A DNA stretch of 64,000 nt, from NCBI GenBank assembly GCA_027922465.2, contig BQMF02000061.1, positions 1,195,635-1,259,634 of the forward strand, written 5' to 3'. The notes beneath the pieces were generated by a model. It did not search any database. It worked only from the letters and a program-made list of their open reading frames with translations, and was not told the origin of the DNA. This document shows, one piece after another, positions 23,817 through 35,269 of the stretch. The position numbers and the translations under genes were made by a program. The DNA comes from Turritopsis dohrnii (lineage: Eukaryota > Cnidaria > Hydrozoa > Anthoathecata > Oceaniidae). Position 1 is the stretch's first letter; the number at the start of each line of letters is the position of its first letter.

Positions 23817-23880
23817 ATGGCTGAAACTGCTGAGCAAAAACCACCGAGCATTCCACTGTCGTGGCGCTTACCCTCTACAG
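23817..23880 (+). CDS. Possible first exon of the Harbinger second protein
   Basis: On the strand opposite to the transposase fragment, an ATG at 23817 opens MAETAEQKPPSIPLSWRLP and reaches a GT-type donor at about 23881. Harbinger elements normally encode a second, Myb-like DNA-binding protein. The exon is too short to prove this and no downstream exon was found. Confidence 0.3.
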
Positions 23881-24123
23881 GTCCAAATAAGTTTGCAATT
23901 AGACCATTAGGAACTACTACTGATTGAAACTTTATTGAATGTACTCTTGTGCCCATTATAAACAATCATCTGATAGCCAGGGCTGATCACTTCACTCAAT
24001 AAATGTCTCCATCGGTCATAAATTAGGTTGAGAATATGATTGTTTATTATACAAAGTTCAGGTGTACAGGCCTAGCAAACCTAAGTACCATATCTGAGTA
24101 TCTGCAGGGATATGCATACCTTT

Positions 24124-24408
24124 TCAAAAAACACATAGTGCCTCAAGGCCACACACATTCGTGCCATTGTAGCAAATTATTCTCTCAGGAATTTCTAGGG
24201 TTGTTCTGAGAATTGGAATATCATCTTTTTTAAAGCGAAATTCAGCCAGACACTCATCTTCAGCTAGATTATTCAAGCTGAACTTCTCATACCTCCAGTA
24301 TGGTAGATACAGATTAGATGATTTTTCTAAATCCAGAAGTAATAAAAATTCGTCATCATCAATAACTTTATCATAATGAGCAAGGTGTAAAAACTCTTTT
24401 TTCTCCAT
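24124..24408 (-). pseudogene. Harbinger transposase, N-terminal fragment
   Basis: 94-aa ORF with the block CLAEFRFKKDDIPILRTTL...EALCVF, which matches the region just before the DDE domain of Harbinger-type nucleases (usual pattern ECxxxFRFxxxDxxxLxxxLxIP ... EALCI). The DDE domain itself (GxxDGTH-type first Asp and beyond) is absent. The frame ends at a stop soon after EALCVF, so this is a deletion remnant. Confidence 0.65.
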
Positions 24409-24940
24409 TATTACTATTTCAGTCTTTCACGCTTCTAAGTTTGTTTACAACTTAATGCGCCATTATGAAGTCGCGCACTTTCTTAATCTCCGTTATTACA
24501 TATAACCGGAACGAGAACCTAACTACGGAACGGCGTTCCCGTTCCCGTTCCGGTTGTGAAATCTTAAAGTCCCTAATTTCGCTCACAACTTAATCTACCA
24601 TTTTGCGTGACAGACAAACAGACAGACAGAGAATCGGCTATTAATATATAGATGTTAACAAAAGTTTACTGTGTCTTTCTTCTAGGATGAATATTTCTGC
24701 AGCTATAACGTATAATCGACATTCGTCACAACTTTTGTTGTTTTCATCGCTTTCTGTATGGTTGAAGGACAATGAGCATCAGTAGTAGGAAAGTGGGGGT
24801 TTTGCGCCACTATACGCACTGTGAGTCATGAACCAATCAAAATTCAGAGTTTTGCATCAGCATGCACACTGTAAGTTATGAGTCAGTCAAAATTATAAAA
24901 TCAAAATCATAACACTATAAAGTAAATCATAGAAAAGAAC

Positions 24941-25367
24941 ATGGAAGATTATCAGAACTTTCTTCCTACCTGTGAACTCATTATTGACGAATTTCATTTA
25001 AATTCTCAACAGTCAGCGTATCGTCGATCATTATGTGAAATTGTGGCATTGCAAATGAAAAAGCTATTTCTCAATCAAGTAAAATGCTATGCTTGCAAGA
25101 TAGACCATCCATCCCAACATCGGCACGATTGTATGATGAAAACCATTGAAGAATTCGTAATCGGAAAATTTCATAAAATTGTTTTATTCAGTAGACTTTG
25201 AAAAAAGCAACGAGTTATGTCAAAAACGCTTTACACAAAAAGACGCATTTATACATCAAGACGTATTTTTCCACGATGAACAATGTATCGAACGAACCGA
25301 AGAACTTTTATGTAAATTTCTAAAAACTTTTGTATATGTTAATAAAGAGTGGATAAGAATAAATTAA
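24941..25367 (+). CDS. Unassigned provirus protein with CxxC-DHPSQ-H-C cluster, frameshifted
   Basis: The first protein after the left TIR. ATG at 24941 opens 86 codons with a cluster CYACKIDHPSQHRHDC that could bind zinc. The frame breaks near 25180 and the sense resumes in the next frame (FEKSNELCQKRF ... FLKTFVYVNKEWIRIN) to a stop at 25367. Total about 135 aa. I believe similar short proteins occur in other Maverick-like elements of invertebrates, but I cannot name a function. The TIR-proximal position suggests an early or regulatory gene; this is inference. Confidence 0.55.
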
Positions 25368-25379
25368 TATGAAATTTAT

Positions 25380-25850
25380 ATGTTCCTTTCATTTGTGTTT
25401 TGTCTTTCCAATAAACATGTCTCTCCTCAACCTGAGTGTTTACATTGTAGCATTATTCAACAAGAAAAAGATCGTCATCCGGCACTGAATATTCGGCAAA
25501 TCAAATCTGCCTTAACTTATCAATTTCTCGGATATGGTTATTTAAAAAGAATTATTCCGTTTGATGAAATTATATCGAAACATCCTGATATCGGACTTAT
25601 CGGACCTGGCCACGGTTATCTCACACAATTGTTAGCACGATGTTTAAATCGACATCGAATATTTTGTATGCATGCGATACTACATGATGCGTATGGAAGA
25701 TTTTACAACGACTATGAGAATGGACTAGGTTATTGTTACGCAATGACATCATCATGGATTCCACATTCCACGATACGCACGTGCTTCACCACTACTTGGA
25801 CATGTATCGGGACTTTTGTTTTGCATTTTTAAAAAGATTTAATAATTGTT
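25380..25850 (+). CDS. Unassigned provirus protein, frameshifted near the end
   Basis: ORF from 25380 with a well-formed central region (ALTYQFLGYGYLKRIIPF, HPDIGLIGPGHGY, HAILHDAYGRFYNDYENG, GYCYAM). From about 25745 the open frame turns into low-quality sequence, while the +1 frame reads PRYARASPLLGHVSGLLFCIF, which fits better. I infer a one-base indel there. The HDAYGRF...GYCY part looks like a virion or lytic protein motif, but I cannot assign it. The true start may be the ATG at about 25417. Confidence 0.45.
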
Positions 25851-26276
25851 AATAATAGTGTTGAATTTACTAATTACAACGGGGTATATTGTAATTCAAT
25901 GTATGAAAGAGAAGTCCGTTTAACTCATATATGCATATCTACTATGTTTATCTATTAATTTTAAGTGTGTGATGTGTAGTTTTATGTAGTTTTATATAGT
26001 TTTATGTGTGTTTATGTTGGGTTTTTTGTAGATATTTATTTGAAAAACATAAAAAGGCAAGTCCATACTTGTGAGTTGTTTTTTATTCCCAAAATCTGAG
26101 AAAACACTTTCTAGATGTAAAGTTTCACACATTACCCGCAAGATTAAGTTATTTTGTGTATGTTTTCATGCCTAACTGTGATAAAAAAAATTTCATTTAG
26201 TAAAATTTTCTCGTTTCATTCAAGTCAAATGAAAAAATAAGACGTGTTCAGGTAAATGATAATTCTTTTTCAATAC

Positions 26277-26749
26277 ATACACGTTTTTTTTTTTTTATTA
26301 GAACCCAGTTTATAAGAACATTTAGGCTGAAATTCGGCAAAAAATTAAGAACATCGTAAGAACATGCCCAGCCTCGAAGCTAAAAAATTAGTACATGGAA
26401 TTGAGACATAAATCATTTAAAAGATAAAATATTTTTACGTTTTTAAAGTAATCGGAAAAATGCGTACAAAAGGTCTTAAAGTTCCTACAGCAACACCACT
26501 TCTACACCATCAAACTCTTCTACTCCGACGAAGTCCTCATCTTCGTCGCTGAAAAGCACCTTGTATTTTCCGATATGTGTGTTAAAATATCGAATCTATT
26601 ATAAAGGCGCAATTTTTTTCTTCAGATATTTGATTTCGTATTAAGAACGTCAATAAGAACATCTGAGGCTCAAATTTACTGAAAAAATAAGCACATCCAG
26701 GCTCAGCCAAAATTAAGGTGTTCTAATAAAAAAAAAAAAAAACGTGTAT
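26277..26749. mobile_element. 473-bp MITE, poly-T-bordered family copy 1
   Basis: Ends are inverted repeats ATACACG-T(n)-ATTAGAAC. Near each end are ttaagaacat-type and cagcctc-type motifs. A related copy with the same layout is at about 58104-58562. It lies inside the provirus, between the left ORFs and the protease, where other Polinton genes would be expected. Confidence 0.65.
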
Positions 26750-26757
26750 ACTATCTT

Positions 26758-27085
26758 ACAAAATGCCCCGGAAAAATTTTATGATTAAAATTCACAATCT
26801 TATCATTATTTACATTTCTATCCTTTACAAAATAATCAAGAATTTGTCTGAGATATTTTCGTCTAAAAAAATGAAAACTGAAAAAGACAGTGTAACCACC
26901 ACACACGTTTGAAAAAGTGGATTGTAGTTGAGTAGTATTACATAAAACTGGTCTCGTAGAAAGTTCTTTTGGATGTTATAAAATTCAGGTGGCCTACCAA
27001 AGGAATCGACAAAATTAATATAACTTTCTTTGACATAAATTAAAAGCCAATGTTCTCCACTTTTTGATGACTCTTGATTATTCAC
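26758..27085 (-). pseudogene. Adenain/Ulp1-like cysteine protease of the provirus, frameshifted
   Basis: The open part (86 codons from 27085) has the catalytic-His block GEHWLLIYV and the Asp-type block FVDSFGRPP typical of the adenovirus-type maturation protease in Mavericks. A frameshift near 26910 removes the Cys block from this frame; VCGGYTVFF, with the probable catalytic Cys, is seen in the neighbouring frame, which runs to a stop near 26758. The N-terminal part looks short. In related viruses this enzyme processes capsid proteins; this copy is inactive as read. Confidence 0.7.
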
Positions 27086-27498
27086 AATATATATATACCA
27101 TTTAAAAGTGTATTTCTTTTAACAAATGCTTTAAAAAATGCAAAAACGTCTACGAGCAATTTTCGAATTTTCCAGTCACGTGTTAACATACAACGCAGTT
27201 CATTGGTGTTTATTTTTTTTTTTTTTTTTTTTTTTTTAATAATTCTTCAACATGTTTCGAGCTTTATCCACAGTTAAGATGTTATCAAAATCAACATACA
27301 ATAACACTGTAATTGTAACATACAATAACACTGTAATTGTATTCGGCAATGGCATAGCAAATTCAATTTCCACTCGAAGTGCTCCTCTTTTCACAATTTC
27401 TTGATGTCCTCCGTGACAAGTAGCTGGTGAAACATCAAATCCAAATAACGTACATCCGTTTTTATAATCCCTTCTATTTATATCAATTACTTCATCAC

Positions 27499-28390
27499 TA
27501 TGAAGTTAAGTCATCGAATCGTTTCAGAAGTTAACGCGGTTTACAATAAGTCGAAATTCAAGTCGTCGAGTCGTTTTAGATGAACACTCGTTTTGTGAAT
27601 AAAGGCGTTTTAGAAGTTTGTTCGTTTCAGATGATGACGCGTTGTTCAAAATTTGTCGGTACTTCAAAGCAAGAGCTATTAAAATTTCATGATCTGTTTA
27701 TTCCAAATGTCACTATTTGTGAGTCCCTTACTTGAAATCAGGCGATATAGGGTGTTCCACACTAACTGAAAATGAACATATTAATGTGAGGTACATATTT
27801 CATTATATAAATATAAATAGAAGGGATCTTTCAGAATTCTAACAAACAATCAAATGTATCTGAAAGAAAAGGGAATTCTTCACACAGTTTGGTCATTTTC
27901 TCATTCATAACCATGCAATGTCCCATGTTTCATGCAACTACTAGGAAATATGACGGCCAGCATCACGACTTATGTAAATATGACACAAAAATCTGTTTTT
28001 GTGTAAAAGCCAACATTGGCTATGAGAAGCTGGTAATCAGGTTGCACCGCCTCATTTTCTGAACCGACTGAACATCTAAAACGGCTAATTTTCCGAAGCG
28101 ACTCAATTACACAGCATCTAGCGACCCCAACTTCCAAAACGCCTCAAATTGTAAAACGGGTGTTCATCTAAAATGACTCGACGACTTGTATGTCAACTTA
28201 TTGTGACCCGCGTTAACTTCTAAAACGATTAATGATGTCACGAGTCAACATCTAAAACGACTCGACGACTTGTATGTCGACTTATTGTGAACCGCGTTAA
28301 CTTCTAAAACGATTAATGACGTCATGAGTCAACATTTAAAACCACTCGATGACTCGATAAACGAGATTTTGGCGTCGAATTAACTTCATA
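27499..28390. mobile_element. 892-bp MITE in the capsid gene, 6-bp TSD
   Basis: Ends TATGAAGTTAA / TTAACTTCATA with target duplication CATCAC at 27493-27498 and 28391-28396. Subterminal inverted repeats of about 90 bp (gactcgacgacttg, gcgttaacttctaaaacga) are present. On the right side the unit is duplicated in tandem (about 28175-28345). No ORF. Confidence 0.85.
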
Positions 28391-28643
28391 CATCACGACC
28401 AGATTTGCCAGTTGTTGTAAATAAACTTTGATAGCCTTCTAAATAATGATCTTGTTCAAAGTTAAATTTCATGGGTTGTGCAGATAAAGGATTCTCCATT
28501 TATATATACTCCCAGTTTGCTCACTGAAAAATGTTTGAAATCAAACGGATTACGATTATAACGTCCAGTATAGCTAACATTGTCTACCATTCCAAAAAAC
28601 ACGCGATTAGGTAACTGTCCTCGAAAGGCATTATCACAATTGA

Positions 28644-28829
28644 GACTATGTTCACATGTTTCGGATAGCTTTTTTTCCGACATCGGAACGAAATCATTTC
28701 ACTTTTTGCAGCGGAACGGAATCATTTCAATTTTAATAACGGATAACTTCGGAACAATGTGAACGAAACGTCTATCCGGTATGGAAATTGTTCCGAAATG
28801 ATATCTATCCGATACATGTGAACATGGTC
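28644..28829. mobile_element. 186-bp MITE in the capsid gene, TGA TSD
   Basis: Inverted ends gactatgttcacatgtttcg / cgatacatgtgaacatggtc, with the direct repeat TGA at 28641-28643 and 28830-28832. It splits the capsid gene upstream of the FRGQLPNRV block. Confidence 0.7.
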
Positions 28830-28884
28830 TGAGTGAGGTAAGACCAGTGGCAATAGAGTGCATGCGTACATCAGCACGATTCAA

Positions 28885-29733
28885 TAGATACGTGAGTTAC
28901 GTGGAGTTTGTGTTGAATTTCCATAAACTTGCGTGGAGTCAATTGGACTTTTCGTACACACAACACAGACTCTGTGATCACTATTTTATATTTTATTTTA
29001 TGAAAACCTTCTCTGCGATTAAGCTCACATTGATTAAAACTGGTAAAAAAAAATTACCCGGGATATAATAAGTACAGGAACACGATTGAATACGTGAAAT
29101 GTTTACTAGAAGTCATTGATATAGATAAAAAACAAGAAGTCTTGCTTTATTGTTGTTTTTGTTTTCTGTTTTTTATTTCTTTTTTGATATCTTTATTTTT
29201 TTCCGAAATACTTTTTATTTATGCAGATTTCTATCAATTTAGAAAAGGCATGCTCATACTTGTGAATTATTGTTGTCTCTTGAGTCTGAGAAAACGTTAT
29301 TTAAATGTACAGTTTCATGCATTAGCCTTAAAATGAAGTTATTTCGATAAAAAAAAAGATAAATGCGTATGTTTTCACACCTAATTATGAGAAAATAACA
29401 AACTCATCATCGTGTAAAAAAATAATGGAGAAAGGATAGTGCTAAAATGTTATGTGAAGGAGTGCTGACATTTTGATAATAGGAGTATGAAGAATTTTGT
29501 CAATCTTCAGCAGCTTATTTTACTTGCCAAATGAATGTTTTAATGTTATTTCCATGTTGGTTAATAATCAATTGACACGCATGAGTGAATTTCAAAGATA
29601 GAATAAATCATATTTCGGTGCTTTTTACACGAATCAATAAAATAGCGTATAAAGCAAGTCAATGCGTTTTTGTTGTCTCTCATTTCTTGAAATATTTCAA
29701 GTGAGTAACATCTCGTTTCAGATTACAATAAAG
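28885..29733. other. Provirus interior between capsid and polymerase genes
   Basis: No gene is supportable. It may include the degraded 5' part of the capsid gene (minus) and the promoter of the polymerase gene (plus). Confidence 0.35.
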
Positions 29734-32700
29734 ATGGCTGCTATTCAATGCTATGTTTGTGGAATGGAATTTGGTAGCGAAGAAATGTGTAATGAACACT
29801 TCACAATTGAACATGATACTGAGGTAATTGTCTTCAATTTTGTAAAAACTTTTTCTACTTTTCTTTCCATCTTCTAACTTTTTCACTTTCAAAAAAAAAA
29901 CAAAAACAAAAACAAAAGCAAAATAAACCTTCCCACTTTTATAAAAAAACCTTTCCCACTTTAAAAGACAGAAATAATAACAAAAACTTTCCACTTTTAT
30001 TAAAACCTTTTTCACTTTATAAAAAAAAACTTTTCCACTATAAGAAAAAAAACAAAACCTTTTCCACTTTAAGAAGAAGAAAAAAAAAACCCAAAAAACA
30101 AAAAAAGTTTCCACTTTAAGAACAAAAAAAAAAAAATACAAAATAAAAAAAAAACTTTTCCACTTTAAGAACAAAAAAAAAAAAAATAAAAAAAAAAAAA
30201 TAAAAAAAGTTTTTCACTTTAAGAACAAAAAAAAAATAAAAATAAAAAAAAAAAAAAATAAAAATAAAAAAAAAAAAAAATAAAAAAAGTTTTTCACTTT
30301 AAGAAGAAGAAAAAAAAAACATAAAAAAAAAAAACAAACAAAAACTTTTCCACTTTAAGAAAAAAAAAACACAAAAAAACTTTTCCACTTTAAGAAGAAG
30401 AAGATAAAAAACAACGAAAACAAAAAAAAAAAAAAAATTAAAATAAAAAAAAATAAAAAACGCAAAACAAAAACCTTTTCCACTTTAAGATTAACAAAAC
30501 AAAAAAAAACCAAAAAAACTTTTCCATTTTAAGAACAAAACAAAACAAAACAAAAAAAATTAAAAAATAAATAAAAAAAATAAAAAAAAAAAAATAAAAA
30601 AACTTTTCCACTTTAAGAAAAAAAAAACCAAAAAAAAAAACAAAAAACTTTTCCACTTTAAGAAGAAAGAAATAAAAAGGAAGAGATTTTCCACTTTTTA
30701 AAAAACTTTTCCACTTTAAAGTAATAACAATAATAATAATAAACAAAACAAAACAAAAACAAACCTTTTCCACCTATAAAATCTTTTCAAAATTTATCAT
30801 TTCTTTTAGGACATTGACGTAGATGAAGTTTTAAAAGACCTCTTTAAAAACATGCCAACAAATAATGGTGTTGTCGATAATTCATTCGATATTAATGAAT
30901 TTCTATTGGATAGTGTTTGTCCAGTTGATTTTCAAACATCGTCACCTGATTGTTATGTTGTTGAAGAAAAAAATGAAGAAGAAGAGTTAGAGAAGTTGTT
31001 TCAAGAAACCGATGGAGAAATGATCTTGGAGTCCGAATTGGAGAAGCTGTTTCAAGAAACTGATGGAGACATGGTGTTGGAGAGTGAGCCGTTAGTTTGT
31101 GATGTTGTGTCGAACGATGAACATTACAAATGTGAAACATGCAATCACACGTTCCTGTTAATGGAAAATTTTGAGCGACACACAGCAATTTGTGAATCGA
31201 GATTGAAACGTTATCAATGTGGTCGATGTAAGAAACTGTTCGAGCGTGAAAATACCAAACGGTTACATGAACAAAGATGCATGGAATTACTACCAACTTC
31301 TGGAAAAAGGAAAATGAAACAATCAACTTTGGAAAGTCCTAAACGTGTGCGTGTTGAAACAATCAATCAACAAGGTGGATCCACTGAGCATCCAGAATTG
31401 TGGAAAGCACCTGAGCTCGTGCAATCGACTTTGAAACGTACAGCTATGACATATCGAAAAGATTTAGACACAAGTAACCACCTGAACTTGCTCAATCGTC
31501 TTCTAAATGCCATGAAAACCTTCAATTCAATCGTTCATGGGGAACTTCAACGCACCAAAGGCATCAAATATTACTACACATTAAAGTTGGTATTTTGCCA
31601 GGGAAAAGATAAAACCGATCTCACAGATCCACCGGTCATATTTCGATCAGAAGTCTTTACAGCCTTGAACAGTGATGACTTGAATTCTCATGTTAATACA
31701 GCTTACACACAGTTGATGCAACAAATCGACGAATTTCAAAAGAATGGTAGTGGATGGGTTGTTCATCATTTCATGCATGTTGATTTAGGTACATTTCAAT
31801 CTTATAATATTTGTGTGTTGTTCGGTAGATAGGTCATTTCTTTTTGTTTTTTCTATAGGAATTGTACATTACGATCCATTGAGAGCATCTTCATGGTTAC
31901 CATTACCAAAGCAGATTAAATCAAAGAGAGCTGTTCTCAATATTAAAAACAACGATGAAAAGTGCTTCTTATGGTGCATTCTTGCAAAGTTATACCCTCA
32001 GAATCGAGAAAATCACGCTAATCGTGTATCCAAATATACAGCATATGAGAAAGAATTGGATATGAATGGAATCGACTATCCAGTGTCAATCAAGGACATT
32101 GAGAAAGTGGAACGACAGAATAACCTGAGTGTGAACGTTTATGGTTTCGAGGAGAAAGTCGTGTTTCCGCTTCGCATTAGCAAAAATATCGTTCCAAATC
32201 ATCATGTGGATTTGTTGTATTATGCGGAAGGTGAAAAGGGACATTATGTACTGATTCGAAATTTAAATGCATTGGTAGGATGGCAAATCACCAAGCACAA
32301 AGCCAAAAAATTTATTTGTCCTTACTGTACACATGCTTGTACTTCACAAGACGTGCTTGATCGTCATCTCGAACGATGCCAGTTACATGGAGCGCAAAAC
32401 GTGTCAGTACCAGTGCAGGGAGGTGGGAAAGATATTGTTAAATTTACAAAAATTGAGTATCAGTTACGATTACCCTTTGTCATGTATGCTGATTCCGAAA
32501 GTTTGTTGGTAAAATGTGAACAACAACAACAAAACGATGATGTGCCGTGGACGGAGAAACATCAAAAACATGAAGCGTGTGATTATGCATTACATACTGT
32601 GTGTACGGATAAACGATTTTATGAATCTCCAAAATTGTATTGTGGAAAAAAATGCTGCAGAGCACTTTCTGGATACGGTGCAACTTCAAGCTACAGAAAT

Positions 32701-35269
32701 ACGCCAAATCCTACGAAAAAAGGTACCGATGGAACGATTGACACCTGAGCAATGGAGAGCACATAATAGATGCACCACGTGTTATTTGTGTCAAAAAGAA
32801 ATTAAATCTGATGAAAAGAAAGCTCGCGATCATTGTCATCTCACTGGAAAATTTAGAGGGACTGCTCACATGAGATGTAATTTACAATACCGTATCGATC
32901 CTAAACGTGTGAAAATACCTTGCGTGATTCACAATCTGAAAAATTACGATGCTCATCTTATCCTCAGTGCTGTAAAACCTTGTCATGGTGATGTATCGTG
33001 TATTCCGAATACTGACGAAAAGTATACGTCCTTTAGTGTTGGAGGTGTCACATTTATCGACAGTTGTCAGTTTATGCAGACATCATTATCGAAATTAGTG
33101 GACAATTTGAGCGATTATCCCGAAACGAGAAAATTCCTTGAGAATGACGTACGAGATGCATTACAAGATTCTGACATGGAAAGTTCATCAAACTCAAAAG
33201 ATGTTGAAGTGGAACTGGATGATGAGTTGGATCAGGAAATTTTGGAAAACATAGTTTCCATAGCTAATCAACAGTTTGATGAAACACAAAATGACGAAAG
33301 TGAAGATGATGTTGAGACTCAAGTTGACGATGGTGATGACGATGATGATGATGAAGAAGAACAACAACAACACGATTATCGAAATGATCATTACATAGCA
33401 CTGGAACTCGATGAAGAAATGAAAGACGCCGTTAATGAACAATTAGCACTTCTTACACGTAAAGGTGTCTATCCGTATGAATACATGGATTCATGGGAAA
33501 AAATGGAGGACGACAAATTACCTGATAAAGAACATTTTTATAGTAGTTTGACAGAGGAAGGGATAAGTGATGAAGATTATGAACATGCACAAAACGTTTT
33601 CGAAAAGTTTGAATGTCGTGATATGCATGATTATCATAACATATATCTCTTGACAGACGTTCTCCTTCTTGCTGACGTGTTTGAAGCGTTCAGAGACATG
33701 TGTATGACGTATTATAACTTGGATCCGGCGCATTGTTTTACATCACCTGGATTGGCTTGGCAAGCTGCTTTGAAAATGACCAACATTCAGTTGGAATTGT
33801 TGACTGATATCGATATGCATTTGTTCATCGAAAGTGGTATTCGTGGAGGTGTGGCTGTCATCAGTCATCGTTATGCGCATGCGAATCTTCCCGAGCTTCC
33901 GAATTATGATTCCAATAAACCGACCGAACATTTGATTTATTGGGATGCTAACAACTTATATGGATGGGCTATGTGTCAGTACTTACCGACTGGAGGATTT
34001 ACGTGGATGACAGAGAGAGAAATTGAAAGTTTAGATTGGCAAAATGTGAAAGAGGACAGTGATCAGGGATATATTTTGGAAGTAGATTTAGAATATCCCG
34101 AGGAATTGCATGATGCTCACAGTGATTATCCGTTGGCGCCTGAGCGAATGACTGTCAAGCCAGAGATGTTATCAGCGAAACAGCTGGAGATTTTAGAACA
34201 GCAAGAACGAGAGTCAATCAATAAACTAAGAACAGTGAATGGACAAGATCTGTTTATTGGACCGATTAAACCGACCATAAAAGAAACTGTACCGAAACTG
34301 ATCCCGAATGTAAACAACAAGGAAAAGTATATTGTTCATTATCGTAATTTGCAGTTGTATGCCGAATTGGGATTAAAGATTACGAAAATTCATCGTGTTC
34401 TAACATTTCATCAATCACCATGGTTGAAAACATACATCGATTTCAATACAGCTAAACGTACAGCTGCTAGAAACGAATTCGAGAAAGACTTTTTTAAATT
34501 AATGAACAATTCCATGTTTGGGAAGACTATGGAGAATTTACGTAATCGTCGAGTTGTAGATTTAGTAAAACAAGATCATCAACTGAAAAAACTAGCTGCA
34601 CAACCAACGTTTAAGTCATTTAAGATTTTTCACGAGAATTTGGTAGCAGTTGAACGTGCGAAAGCCAATTTGATGTTAAATCGACCGATTTATACTGGTC
34701 TGGCTGTTTTGGATTTGAGTAAAGTGTTAATGTATCGATTTCATTATCAATATGTTAAAGTGAAATATCCTGATGATCAATCGAAACTGTTGTTTACCGA
34801 TACGGATTCGCTCGCTTATCGAATTCAAACCAATGATTTGTATGCTGATATGTTGAAAGACCAAGATCTGTTCGATTTTAGTGGCTATGGAAAGGATCAC
34901 AAATGCTTCTCTAAGAAAAACAAGAAGGTGATTGGGAAGATGAAAGACGAATTGAATGGATCTTTGATGCGTGAGTTTATTGGTTTACGTGCGAAGATGT
35001 ATTCGTTGGAATTTGACAACAAAACAATGACGAAAGCGAAAGGTGTGAAAAAATACGTCATCAAAAAGTACATATCACATCAGGACTACTATGATTGCTT
35101 ATTTGGAAATGTGAAATACATGCATAAAATGAATGGTATTCGATCACACAAACATCAAATTTTCACTATTTGCCAGAACAAAACGACATTGTCAGCGTAT
35201 GATGACAAACGGTATCTGTTAGAGGACGGAATAAGTTCAATTCCGTATGGACATTACAAAACAAGATGA
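29734..35269 (+). CDS. polB: Protein-primed type DNA polymerase B with endonuclease-VII-like insert
   Basis: Exons: 29734-29823 (a C2H2-like start, CYVCGMEF...H), 30810-31788, and from 31859. Splice junctions GAG|GT...TTTTAG|GAC and TTAG|GTACAT...CTATAG|GA keep the frame. The protein (~1490 aa) has further C2H2 fingers (CETCNHTF, CGRCKKLF), exo I YADSES (~32485), a Cys/His endonuclease-VII-like block RDHCHLTGKFRG (~32825), exo II HNLKNYD, a long acidic insert (~33170-33380), exo III TDVLLLADVF, motif A DANNLYGWAM, motif B NNSMFGKTMEN, motif C DTDS and a KxY-type RAKMYS. All catalytic blocks are kept. One frameshift lies in an A7 run near 32647-32653 between exo I and the endonuclease block. 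It would copy the element genome in the nucleus. Confidence 0.85.
29824..30809 (+). repeat. A-rich minisatellite filling intron 1 of polB
   Basis: About 20 copies of a cttttccactttaag core separated by A-rich spacers of varying length fill nearly the whole 986-bp intron. The other intron of the gene is only 70 bp. ORFs on the minus strand here (Phe/Lys-rich) are translations of the repeat. Confidence 0.85.

Larger units (their letters stand above)
23651..24573. mobile_element. PIF/Harbinger-derived element, internally deleted
   Basis: The termini are inverted repeats around TAGGGACTTTAAGATTTC. The 3-bp duplication TAA lies at 23648-23650 and 24574-24576, which is the TWA target preference of PIF/Harbinger. 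The undamaged host sequence is seen in the sister repeat near 22805. It keeps only the N-terminal part of a Harbinger-type transposase and a short opposite-strand exon, so it needs help to move. Confidence 0.8.
22899..24651. repeat. GC-palindrome dispersed repeat, copy 3, interrupted
   Basis: Same start, body landmarks and end as copy 2. The aagaaataatttcgctcac junction that is intact at about 22801-22816 in copy 2 is split here by the Harbinger-like element at 23651-24573. Confidence 0.75.
27236..28884 (-). pseudogene. Double-jelly-roll major capsid protein gene, split by two MITEs
   Basis: Three minus-strand pieces belong to one capsid gene of the Maverick/'F54H12.2-like' type. The piece at about 28884-28833 has SIATGLTS. 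The piece at about 28640-28397 has FRGQLPNRVFFGMVDN and NPFDFKHF, then a frameshift near 28490. The C-terminal piece, 27492 down to the stop at 27236-27238, has LFGFDVSPAT and a late RxxRNM-type end. The gaps are exactly the elements 28644-28829 and 27499-28390 with their target duplications. A 24-bp direct duplication (8 codons, near 27302-27349) also lies in the last piece. The N-terminal part is not recognisable. The gene cannot yield capsid. Confidence 0.75.

Noticed and set aside
28580..28884. Short ORFs across the 186-bp MITE
   Set aside because: They arise from the inverted repeat of the MITE joined to capsid fragments, not from a separate gene.
29680..30773. Long minus-strand ORFs rich in Phe and Lys
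   Set aside because: They are translations of the A-rich minisatellite in the polymerase intron.
33194..33442. Hydrophobic minus-strand ORF inside PolB
   Set aside because: Antisense of the acidic GAT/GAA-rich insert, giving Ile/Val/Phe runs.
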